Below, piece after piece: positions 43,936 to 52,709 of a stretch of 64,000 nt of DNA. The notes below the pieces were generated by a model. It saw only the letters and a program-made list of their open reading frames with translations, was not told where the DNA came from and made no database searches. The stretch is from Sedimenticola hydrogenitrophicus (GTDB lineage Bacteria; Pseudomonadota; Gammaproteobacteria; Chromatiales; Chromatiaceae), in contig NZ_JANIOA010000008.1 of NCBI RefSeq assembly GCF_025175675.1, forward strand, positions 1 to 64,000. Direction: 5' to 3'. The first letter of the stretch is position 1. Each line of letters opens with the position of its first letter. The position numbers and the translations under genes were made by a program.

Positions 43936-43954
43936 TAACGTTTCGTTACATCGA
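43936..43954. promoter_or_regulatory. TAACGTTTCGTTACATCGA motif, site 2
   Basis: A TAACG-TTT-CGTTA dyad about 170 bases upstream of the small-protein gene at 44124, conserved in the paralogue at 49284 and in part at 39470. Confidence 0.45.
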
Positions 43955-44123
43955 TACATTAATATCCATCGCCTCAACCCCCCTCACCCACCCCCGCCAC
44001 CAAACCATAACATGCTGTATTTATTACATAAAAATAGTTAAGCACAAAACTGGCACGGCATCTGCAATATCCAGATTACAAAGCAAAACATTACGCAGTA
44101 AACAACCCTTTAAGGAGCACGAC

Positions 44124-44405
44124 ATGAACAAACTGATCACTCTTGCAGTACTCGCCTTCGCCTCGACCGGTGCCCTGGCCGCCAACGTAACGCCCGACCT
44201 CAGCAGCGATATCCTGTACGGCGGCGCTTCTGTCAGCGTCAGCCCGGGCAGCGCCTTTGTGCAGAACGGCCCCGTGAACACGGACCTCTCCACCGACCTG
44301 GTTTACGGTTCCGACAGCCGCGGCCACAGTCATAAGGCCCAGCCGGTCGAGCAGTTCGCCAACCAACGTCCGGACATCTCGACCGACATCATCTACGGCG
44401 GCTGA
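44124..44405 (+). CDS. Small exported protein with STD-x-x-YG repeats, member 2
   Basis: 93 residues. TAAGGAG precedes the ATG. The signal peptide (KLITLAVLAFASTGALA) is followed by three copies of a motif: LSSDILYGG, LSTDLVYGS and ISTDIIYGG, separated by polar linkers of about 20 residues. No cysteine. The paralogue at 49472 shares about 80 percent of residues and the whole flanking DNA. I know no family name. A small repetitive periplasmic or surface peptide is the only safe description. Confidence 0.75.
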   Translation: MNKLITLAVLAFASTGALAANVTPDLSSDILYGGASVSVSPGSAFVQNGPVNTDLSTDLVYGSDSRGHSHKAQPVEQFANQRPDISTDIIYGG

Positions 44406-44427
44406 TCACAGCTGAATGATGAATGAT

Positions 44428-44467
44428 AAAGCCACCCCCGACGGCACCGCCGCCGGGGGCTTTTGTT
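44428..44467 (+). terminator. Rho-independent terminator
   Basis: CCCCCGACGGC and GCCGCCGGGGG pair around ACC and are followed by TTTTGTTTG. Duplicated with the gene at 49794. Confidence 0.85.
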
Positions 44468-44727
44468 TGCGAGCTACGGGTCCACACCCCGGCGTGGCAA
44501 ATCTGCCACCTACAGGAGTGGCCGCTCCCGGCATCCTGCCTCCCGCGGCATTAGCACTTCCTTGTGCGTCGCTTTGCCGCGAAAACCTTCGCGCCGGAGG
44601 CGCTCCTACGGACCTCTTTTCCACCCCGACTCGTTGCGGTGAGCCTGCGAACCCCAACTGGATTCCGGCAGCAATTCTAAGTACGGCTTTCAATAGCCGT
44701 TTAGTTATCCCAGCCCCGGCTAGTAAG

Positions 44728-44807
44728 GAACCACGGATGGACACGGATTCACACAGATAGGAGATCAGAATTCTGAATCCGTGTTTATCTGTGTGAATCC
44801 GTGGTTC
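44728..44807. repeat. Inverted repeat around CACGGATTCACACAGATA
   Basis: GAACCACGGAT with CACACAGATA at the left pairs with TATCTGTGTG and ATCCGTGGTTC at the right. The pattern is common in gammaproteobacterial intergenic DNA. Confidence 0.6.
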
Positions 44808-45000
44808 TCCTGGGTCCCGCCCATTATGAATTTGCCCGTTATGCCTCACCTCTCTGGCGCCCACCAAACCATCGGAGGGGGTTATAGTAAATTTATTCTT
44901 ATTCATTAGCGTTCATTCGCGGCTAAAAATGAATCCTTGCCAAGAGATGCTGAGGCTAAACCTCGCCAATTTTAGAATTGCTGGGATTCCGGTCAGCGAC

Positions 45001-45031
45001 TTGACTCCGTACCTGGGTACGGCGTTTATCC
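45001..45031 (+). promoter_or_regulatory. Mercury operator-promoter (MerR-type)
   Basis: TTGACT (45001-45006) is followed by the dyad CCGTAC-CTGG-GTACGG (45007-45022) and TTATCC (45026-45031). The spacer is 19 bases, the long spacing that MerR untwists on binding Hg(II). The dyad and -35 match the Tn501/Tn21 mer promoter as I recall it (TTGACTCCGTAC...GTACGG). Confidence 0.88.
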
Positions 45032-45052
45032 TTATTTCAGGGATTGGAACCA

Positions 45053-45427
45053 ATGAATGAGGAGTGCTTCGTGGCGGAATACACCGTAACCAAGAACCGT
45101 TCACTGATCACAGCGGCGCTGTTGGCGGTCGGTGCCTCGCTCTGTTGTGTCGGCCCGTTTGTATTGCTGATGCTGGGGGTGAGTGGTGCCTGGATCGGCA
45201 ACCTCACGGCCCTGGAACCCTATCGTCCCATCTTCATCGGCCTGACCCTGCTGTTCCTGGGGCTGGCATTTCGAAAACTCTACCTCGTGCCCCAGGTTTG
45301 CGAGCCGGGCACACCTTGCGCCAATCCTTCCGTGCGCCGAAACCAGCGCCTGATCTTCTGGTTCGTGACCGCGATCCTCGGTTTGCTGATCGCCTTCCCC
45401 TGGTACGCCCCCATCCTGCTCGGTTAA
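45053..45427 (+). CDS. merT: Mercuric transport protein MerT
   Basis: About 124 residues from ATG 45053; a GTG at 45071 preceded by GAGGAG is also possible. Three membrane segments. The first has the vicinal cysteines ASLCCVGPFVLLML that accept Hg(II) from MerP. A second pair lies on the cytoplasmic loop (QVCEPGTPCANP). It is the first gene after the mer operator-promoter and is followed by merP and merA. Confidence 0.92.
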   Translation: MNEECFVAEYTVTKNRSLITAALLAVGASLCCVGPFVLLMLGVSGAWIGNLTALEPYRPIFIGLTLLFLGLAFRKLYLVPQVCEPGTPCANPSVRRNQRLIFWFVTAILGLLIAFPWYAPILLG

Positions 45428-45457
45428 CCGGTGAGCTTTGACAAGGAGAACAACCCG

Positions 45458-47448
<1,991 letters not shown>

Positions 47449-47455
47449 TGTGGAA

Positions 47456-47827
47456 ATGCTGAAACAGATCATCAGCCCGACGGGTTCCGCCATCAGCGGC
47501 GCCTGCTGCCTCGGGTTCACGCCCTTTCTTGCCGGGCTTTCATCCATCGGCGCGGGATTTCTTATCAATGACCTGGTGCTGATCCCCCTGTTCGTGCTGT
47601 TTCTCGGCATCACGCTATGGGGGTTGCGCAAATCGCGCCGGCACCATGGCCGGAACGGGCCTTTTGTGCTGGGCCTGGTGGCGAGCCTGGTCGCCTTCGC
47701 GGCGTTGTGGTTCCTGGTGCCGCTCGCCTATGCCGGACTGGCTGCCCTGGTCGCGGCCTCCGCGTGGGATATCGTGCTGTTGCGTCGTTACGAGCGCGGG
47801 ATTCCCTGCCCCGAAAAACAGTCATAG
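47456..47827 (+). CDS. Membrane mercury transporter (MerC/MerF-like)
   Basis: 123 residues from ATG 47456, eight bases after merA. About four membrane segments, the first with the vicinal cysteine pair SGACCLGFTPFLAGL typical of Mer transporters. No further cysteine pair of the classic MerC type is visible; the last cysteine is in GIPCPEKQS, so assignment between MerC, MerF and MerH-type is open. A 3' fragment of the same gene is duplicated at 50062-50177. Confidence 0.75.
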   Translation: MLKQIISPTGSAISGACCLGFTPFLAGLSSIGAGFLINDLVLIPLFVLFLGITLWGLRKSRRHHGRNGPFVLGLVASLVAFAALWFLVPLAYAGLAALVAASAWDIVLLRRYERGIPCPEKQS

Positions 47828-47892
47828 GGCGCCCATGGGCGCCATGGATGTTCATGCCGGTGTTGCGGCGGGCACGCACGGCCCGCCCTATG
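47823..47892. repeat. GGGCG/CGCCC palindrome, copy 3
   Basis: CATAGGGCGCCC at the left and GCCCGCCCTATG at the right. It begins within the stop codon of the transporter gene and is the link copied with the 3' fragment at 50173. Confidence 0.7.
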
Positions 47893-47962
47893 GTTCTCGC
47901 GGACGTAGGTTGGCGGCAAATCTGCTCCTGCGGGCAAGGCACGCTTTGCGCGCAGCGGGGGG

Positions 47963-48997
47963 TCAGCCGAACATCGCGTCGGTATCGACCGTATCGCGTT
48001 CGCCCAAATCACCTCGGTGACTGGCGAGAAAACGGTCGGCGGCGGTGCGGCCCGCCTCCTTCAGCCGGTGCAGGATCACCGGGTGAGCCACCATCTTGGT
48101 AGCCACGGAAAGCTGGTTCATCAGCACATCATCGGCGATCATGTGGATCAATGCGCGCTGGATGCCGCCGGGGTCGAGCGTATGGCCGTCCACCAGATTG
48201 CGCACCGTCCAGATCGCCCGCAGCTCGCGCAGGAGCGAGGAATTGAAGCTAATCTCATTGATCCGATTCTGGATGTCGCGCGCGGTGCGTGGCACCTCCT
48301 CGCGGAACAGCGGGTTGATGTTCACCACCACGATATCGCGCGGCAGATCGGCCCGGAACAGCGGGAAGAGCGCGGGGTTGCCGATATAGCCGCCGTCCCA
48401 GAACGCCTCGCGCCGGCCGGTGCTCGGATCGTCCCATTCCACCGCGCGGAAGAGTGTGGGCAGGCAGGCTGACGCAAGCATGGTATCGGTGCAGATCTCG
48501 GTACCCGTGAAAACGCGGATGCGCCCGGTGCGCACATTGGTGGCGCAGATGTTGAGCACGGGCGGGCGGGTGTCGCAGACCAGATCCCATTCGAAACGCT
48601 CAACGATGCAGCGCAGCGGGTTGTCGCCGGGCATTCCGTAGGGGCTGATGATGCGGCTCATCATATCGGCCCAGTTGAACACCGGCGAGGCGTCGATCAT
48701 CGCCGAGATCGTACTCGGCTCGGGGCTCAGCGCCGCCAGCCAGGCGGTCACCGCGTCGGAGGGCAGCGCGCCTACCTGCTCCCAGAGCCAGTCGAGGCTT
48801 TCCCTTGCCCCGGCGCGGCCGCCGCGCTGCAACCCCGCCTTCAGCGCCGCGCCGTTGAGCGCCCCCGCCGAGGTCGCGGAAATCGCCGTTATCTCAATGC
48901 CGTCATCCGCCAGCAACCGGTCGAGCACTCCCCAGGTGAAGGCGCCATGCGCGCCGCCGCCCTGGAGCGCAAGATTGATGCGCTTGGGTGCGCTCAC
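47963..48997 (-). CDS. Patatin-like phospholipase
   Basis: 344 residues. The oxyanion loop INLALQGGGAHGAF and the catalytic-aspartate motif FWDGGYIGNPAL are conserved. The nucleophile elbow reads ITAISATSAGALNG, that is A-T-S-A-G where GxSxG is usual; I recall this ATSAG form from patatins encoded beside 3-hydroxybutyrate dehydrogenase. Consistently, a 3-hydroxybutyrate-dehydrogenase remnant lies just upstream (48994-49089). Probable lipid or polyhydroxybutyrate-linked hydrolase. Confidence 0.85.
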   Translation of the reverse strand: MSAPKRINLALQGGGAHGAFTWGVLDRLLADDGIEITAISATSAGALNGAALKAGLQRGGRAGARESLDWLWEQVGALPSDAVTAWLAALSPEPSTISAMIDASPVFNWADMMSRIISPYGMPGDNPLRCIVERFEWDLVCDTRPPVLNICATNVRTGRIRVFTGTEICTDTMLASACLPTLFRAVEWDDPSTGRREAFWDGGYIGNPALFPLFRADLPRDIVVVNINPLFREEVPRTARDIQNRINEISFNSSLLRELRAIWTVRNLVDGHTLDPGGIQRALIHMIADDVLMNQLSVATKMVAHPVILHRLKEAGRTAADRFLASHRGDLGERDTVDTDAMFG

Positions 48998-49089
48998 AGT
49001 ATCGTCCAGCCGCCGTGTTCCGCGGCAATGTCGAGTCCTATGTCCGGGGTCGATCCGGTGATGACGGCGGTCTTGTCCTTCAGTGACAT
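48994..49089 (-). pseudogene. Remnant of a short-chain dehydrogenase (3-hydroxybutyrate dehydrogenase type)
   Basis: ATG 49089, preceded by GGAGGTACC, begins MSLKDKTAVITGSTPDIGLD: the Rossmann start of a short-chain dehydrogenase, with P-D replacing the usual S-G or R-G before IG. After 25 residues it runs into AEHGGWTIL and stops at 48994, where the patatin gene begins. About 225 residues of the enzyme are missing. The intact pair (bdhA and patatin) is common, so this is a deletion remnant. Confidence 0.8.
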
Positions 49090-49283
49090 GGGTACCTCCT
49101 TAATGGTGGCGGGCGCATAAATCCGTTCTCGCAAGTACAGGAAGAGTAAATGCCCCTCTTGTCCCGGTCCAGCCATAAGTTGCGCCATTCCGATTTCACC
49201 ACAGACGTAATTGTTTAGGAGGATCTGCCTGATCAAACCAACCTGCGCCCATACCGCGAAATACCACGGGGCATTACGCTATC

Positions 49284-49300
49284 TAACGTTTCGTTACATC
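49284..49300. promoter_or_regulatory. TAACGTTTCGTTACATC motif, site 3
   Basis: Same dyad and position relative to the small-protein gene as at 43936 (about 185 bases upstream of the ATG). Confidence 0.45.
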
Positions 49301-49471
49301 GAAACATTATGTCCCATCGCCTCAACCGCCACCGACAAACCCTGCAAGAAACATATAAGTATCTGTATTAATTATATAAATATAGAAATATACAAAACTG
49401 GCACGGCATCTGCAACATCCAAGTCACAGAGCAAAACATTACGCAGTAAACAACCCTTTAAGGAGAACAAC

Positions 49472-49741
49472 ATGAACAAACTGATCACTCTCGCAGTACT
49501 GGCTTTCGCCTCCACCGGTGCCCTCGCTGACGATCTCAGCACCGATATCCTGTACGGTGGCGCCCCGGTCAGCGTCAGCCCGAGCAGCCCCTTCGTACAG
49601 AACGGCCCCGTGAACTCGGAGCTGGTCACCGATCTGGTTTACGGTTCCGACAGCCGCGGCCAGAGTGACAAGGCCCAGCCGTTCGAGCGGGTCGCCAACG
49701 AACGTCAGGACATCTCGACCGACATCATTCATGGTGGCTGA
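49472..49741 (+). CDS. Small exported protein with STD-x-x-YG repeats, member 3
   Basis: 89 residues, paralogue of 44124. Signal peptide identical to LAVLAFASTGALA. Motifs: LSTDILYGG, LVTDLVYGS, ISTDIIHGG; the middle region VSVSPSSPFVQNGPVN is shared. Changes are mostly conservative, and the spacing is kept, so both copies seem to be under selection. Function unknown. Confidence 0.75.
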   Translation: MNKLITLAVLAFASTGALADDLSTDILYGGAPVSVSPSSPFVQNGPVNSELVTDLVYGSDSRGQSDKAQPFERVANERQDISTDIIHGG

Positions 49742-49793
49742 TCGCAGTTGAGAGCCGCTCCCGCACTTCGCGGCATAAGGCTATCCCTGAAAA

Positions 49794-49830
49794 AACGCCC
49801 CCGACGGCATCGCCGCCGGGGGCGTTTGTT
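49794..49830 (+). terminator. Rho-independent terminator (duplicated)
   Basis: ACGCCCCCGACGGC and GCCGCCGGGGGCGT around a short loop, followed by TTGTTTG; same as 44428. Confidence 0.8.
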
Positions 49831-50021
49831 TGCGCGCTACAGGCCTACACACCGACGGGGCGAACCTGCCACCTGCGGGAGTGGATTTGACGGGAACACC
49901 TTCGCGCCCGAGAGCAAATAGAGATCGTTCGCAAGACTTGTAGGTACGGAGAGAAGGCATTTTCTCTCGTGAAGAACGCCAAAAGCGCAAAGATTGCAGA
50001 ATTCGGAATTTAAGCGAGGAA

Positions 50022-50048
50022 GTAACTACTCACGGGGTGAGTAGTTAC
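50022..50048. repeat. GTAACTACTCAC palindrome
   Basis: GTAACTACTCAC and GTGAGTAGTTAC flank GGG. The same arm recurs at about 51328-51346 (where it supplies the stop codon of the NtrC-type gene), at 55129 and 55353, and at 61394. Confidence 0.75.
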
Positions 50049-50061
50049 GAAAAAGCATAGA

Positions 50062-50177
50062 TCCTGGTGCCGCTCGCCTATGCCGGACTGGCTACCCCGG
50101 TCGCTGCAGCCGCATGGGATAGCGTGCTGCTGCGTCGCTGCGAGCACGGGCTTCCCTCCCCCGAAAACCCGTCATAG
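50062..50177 (+). pseudogene. 3' fragment of the mercury transporter gene (duplicate)
   Basis: Translates as LVPLAYAGLATPVAAAAWDS and ends HGLPSPENPS plus TAG, matching the last 38 residues of the transporter at 47456 and continuing into the same palindrome (50173). The 5' two-thirds is absent. A remnant of duplication, not a functional gene. Confidence 0.85.
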
Positions 50178-50239
50178 GGCGCCCCATGGGCGCCATGGAT
50201 GTTCGTGCCGGTGTTGCGGCGGGCACGGCCCGCCCTATG
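50173..50239. repeat. GGGCG/CGCCC palindrome, copy 4
   Basis: Almost identical to 47823-47892, copied together with the transporter fragment. Confidence 0.7.
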
Positions 50240-50281
50240 GTTCAAGCGGACTCAGGTTGGCGGCAAATCCGCGCATGCGGC

Positions 50282-51064
50282 TTACGCGAGTCGCGCCTGC
50301 TCCAACGGGCGGTCATAACTCCGCTTCGCCGGTAACCGGCACGCCCCGGCCGAATGCCTGTCAATACCGGACAGCCTGAGCAGGGTGAGCGGACGGCATA
50401 TCCTGATCCACTTTCGATCGACAGTGATCAGTTGTTTGTCACTGAGGCGCAGCAGCGCACGACTCAGCGTCTCCGGTGCGATCATCAAGTGGTGAGCGAT
50501 ATCGCGCCGCCTCATGTTGAGTTTTAACCGCCGCCCTTCAGGCACCCGCATCCGCACGGCCAGGTCAAGAAGAAACTCGGCCAGCCGGGCATCCGCCGAC
50601 TTTTCCGTTCGCGCAATCAGCGCATGCGCGCGGCTGGCGTCATGCGCCAGCATCTTGAACAAGGTGGCGAAACGACCCGGAGCGGCATCCGCGATTCGGC
50701 GCACATTGGTATAGGGAATCTTGCACAACCGGGTATCCACGGTTGCCCAGGCGATTTCCCGTTCCGGCGAGCCGTAGTAGACCCCTTGCAATCCAAGGGA
50801 TTCGCCGGGTACACGGAAATCAACCCAGGTCGCATCCGGGGTTTCCGGTTTGACCTTGAGGCACCCCTCCTTGACCACATACAGGGCCGGTTCATCTCGA
50901 ATGATCGGCCTGCCCGCCCGCACTTCGACCGAAACGGCCTGTGCCCCGGGCCAGAGTCCGAACTGGCATATGCCCGCTAGACAGCAACTGTCCCGGCACA
51001 CGGCATCGTCCCGGCATGCGAAATCATCCACGGGTTGTATCTGTGTTGCATAAGCCAGATTCAT
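50282..51064 (-). CDS. FNR-like transcriptional regulator (Crp/Fnr family)
   Basis: 260 residues. The N-terminus carries a cysteine cluster (C17, C23, C27, C28, C33: ACRDDAVCRDSCCLAGIC) and a later cysteine in DTRLCKIPY that aligns with FNR C122, so an oxygen-labile iron-sulfur cluster is likely. The helix-turn-helix includes IAPETLSRALLRLSDKQ, with the E..SR residues that read TTGAT half-sites in FNR. Spacing of the N-terminal cysteines differs from E. coli FNR (C-x2-C-x5-C). It probably activates genes at low oxygen, such as the Idr-like operon. About 280 bases upstream hold its leader; no other gene. Confidence 0.85.
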   Translation of the reverse strand: MNLAYATQIQPVDDFACRDDAVCRDSCCLAGICQFGLWPGAQAVSVEVRAGRPIIRDEPALYVVKEGCLKVKPETPDATWVDFRVPGESLGLQGVYYGSPEREIAWATVDTRLCKIPYTNVRRIADAAPGRFATLFKMLAHDASRAHALIARTEKSADARLAEFLLDLAVRMRVPEGRRLKLNMRRRDIAHHLMIAPETLSRALLRLSDKQLITVDRKWIRICRPLTLLRLSGIDRHSAGACRLPAKRSYDRPLEQARLA

Positions 51065-51341
51065 GCTTGGGCTCCCGGCGAGTCTGTTAGGTTTCGTGGC
51101 GCCACCTTAATTATTAAGGCAGGCATCTACAGCCTCGGAGCACAACCCGTGCCAATGCTTTAACACATTGTATTCATGGTAAATATATTATTATTCCGGC
51201 TATCCAGCGGATAAATATCGCCCGGCTTGTGGTGGCGACCGGTCAATAATCGACCGGTGATTATGACGATCTCTCTCACTAACTACTTACCCGGTCTGTA
51301 AGTGATTGGCCTGCCTTGTTGGCCAATCACCCCGTGAGTAG

Positions 51342-52709
51342 TTACGATCTCTCATCGTCTTCGTTGCCGCGCTGATCGCCCAGCTTGTTGCGCAGGGTGG
51401 CGCGAGTGATACCCAGCAACTCCGCGGCTCGGGTCTTGTTGCCCTCGCACGCGGCCAGCACCCGTTGAATGTGAAACCGCTCCGCGTCCGCCAGGAGCAG
51501 GGGGGACTCGGCGGCTTGGGCCATGCCCGGCTGGCCGGCACCCGACATCTCCCTGGGCAGGTGTTCGGGGCGGATCGCGCCGTCCCGTGACAGGATCGCG
51601 GCCCGTTCCATCACGTTGCGCAGCTCACGGATGTTGCCCGGCCAGGGGTAAGCGGTCAGAAACGAGGCCACTTCCGGAGTCAGGGTGAGTGGGGCCACAC
51701 CCAGTGTCGGCGCCATTTGCCGCAGAAAATAGCGGGCCAGGGGCAGCACGTCGTCGCGGCGCTCGCGTAGCGACGGCACGTCGATGGCGCCGACGTTGAG
51801 CCGGTAATAGAGGTCCTCGCGGAACTGGCCGGCGGCCACCATCGCCGGCAGGTCGCGGTGCGTGGCGGCGACGATGCGGACATCCACCTGCAGTTCGCGG
51901 CTGCCGCCAAGGCGCCGAAAGGTCTGGGTCTCCAGCGCCCGCAACAGCTTCGGCTGCAGGGCGAGGGCGAGGTCGCCGATCTCGTCGAGAAAAAGGGTTC
52001 CGCCGTCGGCCAGCTCCAACAGCCCGCGCTTGGCCTGCCGGGCGTCGGTGAAGGCGCCCTTCTCGTAGCCGAACATCTCCGCCTCAAGCAGCGTTTCGGG
52101 GAGGGCGGCGCAGTTGATCGCAATCCACGGACCCTCCGCCCGTGTGGAACGGGCGTGCACGGTGTGGGCCACCCGCTCCTTGCCGGTGCCGGATTCACCG
52201 TGAATGAGCACCGGCACCCGCCCGGCGGCGGCGATGCGACTCACCACGTCAACCATCTCCCGGAAGGCGGCGCTGTCGCCGATCCACTCCGCGTCATCCT
52301 GCGCCGAGGACTGGGCGCGGCGCCATTCCAGCTCGTGGCGCATGTGCTGAGCATCGACGGCGCGACCGATCAGTTCCAGCAGGTCATCCAGATCGAACGG
52401 CTTATTGATGTAGTCGTAGGCACCGGCCTTGAGGGCAGCGATGGCGGTGCGCACCTCGGGGTAGGCGGTCATGATCACCACCAGGCAACCATCGTCCAGC
52501 TGACGCAGCCGGCCGATCAGCTCCAGGCCGTCGCTATCAGGCAGCCGCAGATCGAGCAGGACCAGTTGGAATCGCCCCCGCCGCACAGCCGCCAGCGCGG
52601 CGGCCGCATCGGCGGCCAGTTCCACCTCGAAGCCTCTGCGGGTAAGGAACTGGCCCAGGGTCAGACGCAGCGTCTGGTCGTCTTCAACAATGAGAATGTG
52701 GTCAGACAT
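51342..52709 (-). CDS. NtrC-type sigma-54-dependent response regulator
   Basis: 455 residues from ATG 52709: receiver domain (ILIVEDDQTLRLTLGQFL; phospho-site LVLLDLRLPDSDG), AAA+ domain with the sigma-54 contact loop (FGYEKGAFTDARQAKRG) and Walker A GESGTGKERVAH, and a C-terminal Fis-type helix (RAAELLGITRATLRNKL). It activates sigma-54 promoters. It overlaps the sensor kinase gene by 8 bases. Its 3' end lies in the GTAACTACTCAC repeat, which supplies the TAA stop. Confidence 0.93.
   Translation of the reverse strand: MSDHILIVEDDQTLRLTLGQFLTRRGFEVELAADAAAALAAVRRGRFQLVLLDLRLPDSDGLELIGRLRQLDDGCLVVIMTAYPEVRTAIAALKAGAYDYINKPFDLDDLLELIGRAVDAQHMRHELEWRRAQSSAQDDAEWIGDSAAFREMVDVVSRIAAAGRVPVLIHGESGTGKERVAHTVHARSTRAEGPWIAINCAALPETLLEAEMFGYEKGAFTDARQAKRGLLELADGGTLFLDEIGDLALALQPKLLRALETQTFRRLGGSRELQVDVRIVAATHRDLPAMVAAGQFREDLYYRLNVGAIDVPSLRERRDDVLPLARYFLRQMAPTLGVAPLTLTPEVASFLTAYPWPGNIRELRNVMERAAILSRDGAIRPEHLPREMSGAGQPGMAQAAESPLLLADAERFHIQRVLAACEGNKTRAAELLGITRATLRNKLGDQRGNEDDERS

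Larger units (their letters stand above)
43888..44525. repeat. Segmental duplication, copy A
   Basis: About 640 bases containing upstream DNA, the STDIxYG gene and its terminator, matching 49237-49885. Shared blocks include CCACGGGGCATTACG, TAACGTTTCGTTACATCGA and the sequence from ACGCAGTAAACAACCC to the start codon. Confidence 0.85.
44406..45052. other. Intergenic region ahead of the mer operon
   Basis: About 650 bases with a terminator (44428), degenerate repeat fragments (44500-44660), an inverted repeat at 44728-44807 and the mer promoter at 45001. No gene is recognised. Confidence 0.5.
49237..49885. repeat. Segmental duplication, copy B
   Basis: Matches 43888-44525 through the promoter region, the small-protein gene and its terminator, to GGGAGTGG. 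Orientation is direct; distance 5.3 kb, with the mer operon and patatin gene between. Confidence 0.85.
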
